From Bradyrhizobium sp. Ce-3 (GTDB lineage Bacteria > Pseudomonadota > Alphaproteobacteria > Rhizobiales > Xanthobacteraceae): DNA of 64,000 nucleotides. Under the pieces are notes generated by a model. It did no database searches, was not told the origin of the DNA, and saw only the letters and a list, made by a program, of their open reading frames with translations. The position numbers were made by a program, and so were the translations under genes. Positions 60,800-64,000 of this stretch are shown piece by piece. Where the stretch lies: positions 1 to 64,000 of the forward strand of contig NZ_BQUV01000004.1 of NCBI RefSeq assembly GCF_022835695.1. Reading direction: 5' to 3'. Numbering within the stretch: the stretch's first letter is position 1; every line of letters begins with the position of its first letter.

Positions 60800-61981
60800 T
60801 TATTCCCGGCCTTGTGCGGTCGAGGCGGTGCGTTCTTTCGCAGGAGCCGCCGGCGAGGGAACCGGCGCGATGCGTGTGCCGGGCCGAAGCTTGTAGTGGC
60901 CGTCCAGGACGATGGTTTCACCGGCGGCAAGGCCGCTCTCGATCAGCGCCTCGCCGTTGCGGCTGGCGGCGATCCGGACCGAGCGGGTTTCGACCGTGGA
61001 ATCCTGTCGAACGACGAACGCATAGCTGCCGTTAGGTCCCGATTGCAGTGCGGATCCCGGCACGACCGGTCCGCGGCGGACCCCGAGCAGCAGGCGGGCG
61101 CTGACGAATTGGCCGGGCCAGAGCCGGCCGTCGAGATTCTGAAAGATCGCCTTGAGCCGGATCGAGCCGGTGCCCTGATCGATCTGGTTGTCGATCAGCT
61201 CGAGCCGGCCGTCGGCAAGCTTGATGCGGTCGTCCTGATCATACGCCGATACGACAAGCGCACCTCCCCGCATCGCATCGGCGATCTCCGGGAGATATTT
61301 CTGCGGCAGGGTGAAGATCAGGCCGATCGGCGCCAGCTGTGTGACGACGACAAGTCCGCCCGAATCGGAGGCATGAACGATGTTGCCCTGATCGATCAAG
61401 CGGATGCCGGTGCGGCCGGCGAGTGGCGAGACGATCGTCGTATAGCCGAGCTGCACGCGTGCATTGTCGATCACCGCCTGGTCGCGCGCGATCGCAGCTT
61501 GATACTGCGCGACCAGCGCCTCCTGGGTATCGACGCTCTGGCGGGTGGCGAACTCCTTGACCACGAGCTTGCTGTAACGCTCCAGATCAAGCCTGGCATT
61601 GGCGAGCAGCGCTTCGTCGCGCGCCTTGTCGGCCTCGGCTTGATGCAGTTGTGCCTCATAAGGGCGCGGATCGATCTGCGCTATCAGGTCGCCGACCTGC
61701 ACGTCCTGGCCTTCGCGAAACGCGATCTTCTGCACTTCGCCATCGACGCGCGCCTTCACCGTCACGGTGTTGTAGGCCTGGACCGTGCCGAGCCCGACGC
61801 GCGAAATCCCGAATTCCTGATCCTTCACCACACCGGCCGTCACGGGCACGGGCCGCGCAGTTGCAGGATTCGCGGCTGACTTCATGACGCTGGACGGAAT
61901 GCCTTCGCGCCACAGATAAGTGCCCGATAGCGCAAGCGCGGCGGCAGACAGTCCCACAATCCAAAACCTGGGAATCTTCAT
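60800..61981 (-). CDS. RND efflux periplasmic adaptor (MdtA-like)
   Basis: A 393-residue membrane-fusion protein. N-terminal signal anchor (ILVGLSA-like hydrophobic stretch about 7-26), then the barrel-hairpin-lipoyl order: VKARVDGEVQKIAFREGQDV, a coiled hairpin through QLHQAEADKARDEALLANAR, and GYTTIVSPLAGRTGIRLIDQ. The C-terminal barrel includes RLKAIFQNLDGRLWPGQFV. It links the inner pump to an outer-membrane channel. First gene of the pump operon, with a 75-nt leader from the likely promoter. Confidence 0.92.
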   Translation of the reverse strand: MKIPRFWIVGLSAAALALSGTYLWREGIPSSVMKSAANPATARPVPVTAGVVKDQEFGISRVGLGTVQAYNTVTVKARVDGEVQKIAFREGQDVQVGDLIAQIDPRPYEAQLHQAEADKARDEALLANARLDLERYSKLVVKEFATRQSVDTQEALVAQYQAAIARDQAVIDNARVQLGYTTIVSPLAGRTGIRLIDQGNIVHASDSGGLVVVTQLAPIGLIFTLPQKYLPEIADAMRGGALVVSAYDQDDRIKLADGRLELIDNQIDQGTGSIRLKAIFQNLDGRLWPGQFVSARLLLGVRRGPVVPGSALQSGPNGSYAFVVRQDSTVETRSVRIAASRNGEALIESGLAAGETIVLDGHYKLRPGTRIAPVPSPAAPAKERTASTAQGRE

Positions 61982-62048
61982 CCTGTTGTCCTGTCATGAA
62001 GGGGCGACTTGTCCCTTCGCTGCCGCTTCCTTGCGGACGGGTAATTAT

Positions 62049-62100
62049 TTATACAACGTATAATTTATACGGCGTCAAAGCAACCTGTCAAACGCTGACA
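62049..62100 (-). promoter_or_regulatory. Promoter and overlapping palindromic operator for the RND efflux operon
   Basis: On the minus strand TTGACA (62091-62086) and TATAAA (62069-62064) are spaced by 16 nt, a near-consensus sigma-70 promoter. Two overlapping palindromes cover the -10 and start region: TTATAC-AAC-GTATAA (62049-62063) and CGTATA-ATT-TATACG (62057-62071). A further TGTCA-AACGC-TGACA (62086-62100) covers the -35. The layout fits TetR/AcrR- or MarR-style repression, but no regulator gene is adjacent. Confidence 0.6.
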
Positions 62101-62205
62101 GAGGCTGGCTCACGGGATCTTGAAGGAGGCGCTGCGCGGGGAGATGTGGCTATCCGCGATGATTGCGCGGTCCGGCACCGAGCTAAGGGCTGCGGGCTTC
62201 CAGAA

Positions 62206-62670
62206 CTAGTCTACCTTGAAGAGAAACGGACTGACCGAAACAAGCGGCGGTCTTCCATCGGTCGTTTGCTTCACGCTGAATTCGATCTCTTTTTCCGCGC
62301 TCGTATCCAAAACGGCAACGGACAGGATCGCAATGCAGATGACTTCCCGCCCGGCCTTGTCCCTTGATTTCACGAGTATGGTGCCATCCAAGCTGTAGAC
62401 GGCGCTCTTCTTCGCACTCTCCAGGATCGCCACCTTTTCAGTTTCCGATTTCGCGGCATTCATCATTGCCTCAAGCGAACTCGAGTATTTGAGAGTGTAG
62501 GTCACCAGCTTATTGTTTTCATCGTCCGAAAATACCTTGAGTACCGAACCGCGGGCATCCGAAGAACGGCACTCGCGCTCCGCCGACTGGTCCGCTTCTC
62601 CGCAGCCGCTCAACAACAGCAGCAGAACGAAGCGTGCCAAAAGCGACGGCCCTTCCCTGATAGGTCTCAT
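62206..62670 (-). CDS. Putative lipoprotein of unknown function
   Basis: A 154-residue predicted protein with a lipoprotein signal: hydrophobic stretch then LLSGC with C23 as the lipidated Cys. The mature part is short, rich in Lys, Glu and Ser (NAAKSETEKVAILESAKKS), and resembles no family I recognise. ATG at 62670 places the lipobox correctly; a start 30 nt further upstream is possible. It lies 52 nt after the NmrA-like gene stop, same strand, and 225 nt before the efflux adaptor gene. Confidence 0.6.
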   Translation of the reverse strand: MRPIREGPSLLARFVLLLLLSGCGEADQSAERECRSSDARGSVLKVFSDDENNKLVTYTLKYSSSLEAMMNAAKSETEKVAILESAKKSAVYSLDGTILVKSRDKAGREVICIAILSVAVLDTSAEKEIEFSVKQTTDGRPPLVSVSPFLFKVD

Positions 62671-62721
62671 TGGACTGCCTGCGTCCGCGGTGCGGAACAC
62701 CTCGTCAAAGCGCCGTCCACG

Positions 62722-63639
62722 TTACTTGAATTCGGCGGCATGGAGTTTCACGAAATCGCGCATGTTCATGGGTGCCTGGCCGGTCAGCTTGCGCACGGTA
62801 TCCGTCATGCGGTCGTAGCGCCCCTCCTTGTTCAACTCGGTCATGGCCGAGAGATGGCTGACAACGTGCTCAGGAAACCCCGCCCGCCGCAGGCCTTCGC
62901 TCCACGCGGAAAGCGGCACGTCGCGATATTGGATCGACCTGCCGAGCGCTTCGGAGAACGCCCGCGCATGATCGTTCAAGTCGGCGGATTCCGGTCCCGT
63001 CAGATCGTAGATCCGGCCGATATGCGGCGCGGGATCGTCGAGGATGACAGCAACCGCGCGCGCCACGTCGACCGCCGAGATCGGCGAGGTCCTGCCATCA
63101 CCCATCGGCAGCGCCAGTGTGTCGGAGGCCTTTACCCCGCGGGCGGCGATCATGAGAAAGAAGCCCTCGAGGAAAACCGTCGGCCGCACCGTGACGACCG
63201 GCAGGCCCGACCAGGCCAGGGCCTGCTCCGCCAGCCAGTGCAGCTTGTGTTGCGGGCTGCCGGTGGTCTCGCTGATGCTCATCTGCGAAACCGTCATCTG
63301 CGACATGTTCACGAAAGCCTCGACCCCATGGTGGCGGGCCACCGCGGCGGTGTTCACGGTGGCTTCCAGGTAGGCCGCCGAGACCGACATTCCGAAATAG
63401 ATCCGCCTGCAGCCTTCGATGGCGCGGTGCATCGCGGCGAGGTCCGTCAGGTCGCCTTGCACGACCTCGGCGCCGAGCCGCCGCAGAGCCTCGGCGCGGG
63501 CGTCCTCGCGCCGAACCAGGGCGCGCACCTTGTGGCCCTTGTCGATCAGGAATTCGGTGAGGCTACGGCCGATGCCGCCCACAGCGCCGGCTGCGCCGGT
63601 CACGAGAATGGGGTTGTCGTGATGATGTCTCGTCGTCAT
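62722..63639 (-). CDS. NmrA-like NAD(P)-binding protein (atypical SDR)
   Basis: A 305-residue protein with a Rossmann start ILVTGAAGAVGGIGRSLTEF, one residue longer in the glycine loop than usual, and later VVTVRPTVFLEGFF and GRIYDLTGPESADLNDHARA. Members of this group include NAD(P)H quinone or triphenylmethane reductases and redox sensors. ATG at 63639 is followed by a His-rich TTRHHHDN. Substrate unknown. Confidence 0.88.
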   Translation of the reverse strand: MTTRHHHDNPILVTGAAGAVGGIGRSLTEFLIDKGHKVRALVRREDARAEALRRLGAEVVQGDLTDLAAMHRAIEGCRRIYFGMSVSAAYLEATVNTAAVARHHGVEAFVNMSQMTVSQMSISETTGSPQHKLHWLAEQALAWSGLPVVTVRPTVFLEGFFLMIAARGVKASDTLALPMGDGRTSPISAVDVARAVAVILDDPAPHIGRIYDLTGPESADLNDHARAFSEALGRSIQYRDVPLSAWSEGLRRAGFPEHVVSHLSAMTELNKEGRYDRMTDTVRKLTGQAPMNMRDFVKLHAAEFK

Positions 63640-63741
63640 GTTGCTGAGCCTTCGGTTGCGTCAAAAAGGCGAACTGGCGTGATATCTCTGAGGCCTGGAG
63701 CTTGAATTTAGGTGCGATGCGCATTGTACGGCGACCCGACC

Positions 63742-63978
63742 TCAGCGGATTGGCAATCCGGCCTGCCGCATGACGAAGCGCTGGATCCGCGGGATGACGA
63801 TGATCAACATCGGGACGATCACGACGTAGCTCGTTGCCGCGGCCTTCAGCCAGCGCAGCGCGAAATCGGACTGGAACCCATAGTTCATGGCGAGACCGAC
63901 GAACGACATGCTGGTCGACGTGATCAGGCCGGTGATCATGGAGATCGAGGGTCCAATCAGTTTCGGGGAAAGGGCCAT
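63742..63978 (-). CDS. DUF2798 family small membrane protein
   Basis: A 78-residue protein with two hydrophobic segments (about 12-32 and 45-65), matching the size and layout of DUF2798 proteins: GPSISMITGLITSTSMSFVG, then WLKAAATSYVVIVPMLIIVI. Function unknown. It is divergent from nothing visible; its promoter lies at or beyond the window edge. 102 nt upstream of the NmrA-like gene. Confidence 0.75.
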   Translation of the reverse strand: MALSPKLIGPSISMITGLITSTSMSFVGLAMNYGFQSDFALRWLKAAATSYVVIVPMLIIVIPRIQRFVMRQAGLPIR

Positions 63979-64000
63979 TTGCTTGCTCCTGGGTATGGGC

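Noticed and set aside
1-64000. CRISPR array, tRNA, rRNA or phage genes
   Set aside because: No regularly spaced repeats, no tRNA-like cloverleaf or rRNA sequence, and no phage structural genes were noticed; short direct repeats found (599-638, 41673-41696) have only two copies.

Overview
The window looks like a chromosome segment of a Bradyrhizobium-like alphaproteobacterium (order Hyphomicrobiales). It is GC-rich and dense with ABC importers. It also carries several intergenic palindromic repeat families that I associate from memory with Bradyrhizobium and Rhodopseudomonas genomes. Genus-level placement is inference. No tRNA, rRNA or CRISPR array was seen. The left edge cuts an IS481-type transposase.

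Region A (767-16403, all minus strand) is one long run of genes. In transcription order it holds a NitT/TauT-type ABC importer (ATPase, permease, binding protein), an ATZ/TRZ-type amidohydrolase, a tandem-fused family III CoA-transferase, a complete Opp/Dpp-type importer (two ATPases, binding protein, two permeases) and a single-chain biotin-dependent acyl-CoA carboxylase. Most of the genes after the amidohydrolase overlap by a few bases. A divergent GntR/FCD regulator (16598) and three GCATGC-centred sites between it and the importer suggest local control. Region B (17476-25877) holds an NTF2-like protein, a cytosine-deaminase-like protein with substituted active-site residues, an enolase-superfamily sugar-acid dehydratase, an orphan branched-chain-type binding protein and a hydantoinase/oxoprolinase pair (hyuA/hyuB). 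A and B together look like uptake and breakdown of cyclic amides, ureides or N-heterocycles, followed by CoA activation and carboxylation. The substrate is unknown.

Region C (26138-29366) is a four-gene operon: a DUF305 protein with a Met/His-rich tail, a secreted YVTN beta-propeller, an ECF sigma factor and a membrane anti-sigma factor. A GGAAT-N16-CGTCC promoter-like sequence sits upstream. An MFS transporter and a CmcJ/NvfI-type oxygenase follow on the other strand. Region D (32161-40807) is an organosulfur gene set: a six-gene SsuA-, SsuB-, SsuC- and SsuD-like operon that includes an acyl-CoA-dehydrogenase-like enzyme, a divergent third binding protein, and an SDR protein lacking the usual catalytic residues. 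An HU gene with a clear terminator follows.

Region E (41720-52587) has a second Dpp-type importer with a fused double ATPase, a DAO-type FAD oxidase, a VOC protein, and a CUT1-type sugar importer without an ATPase gene. Region F (52979-57641) encodes a Tat-exported molybdenum hydroxylase with a 2Fe-2S subunit and a triheme cytochrome c, probably feeding electrons into the respiratory chain. Region G (57690-61981) is an RND efflux pair with a strong promoter overlapped by palindromes. The window ends with a putative lipoprotein, an NmrA-like reductase and a DUF2798 membrane protein.
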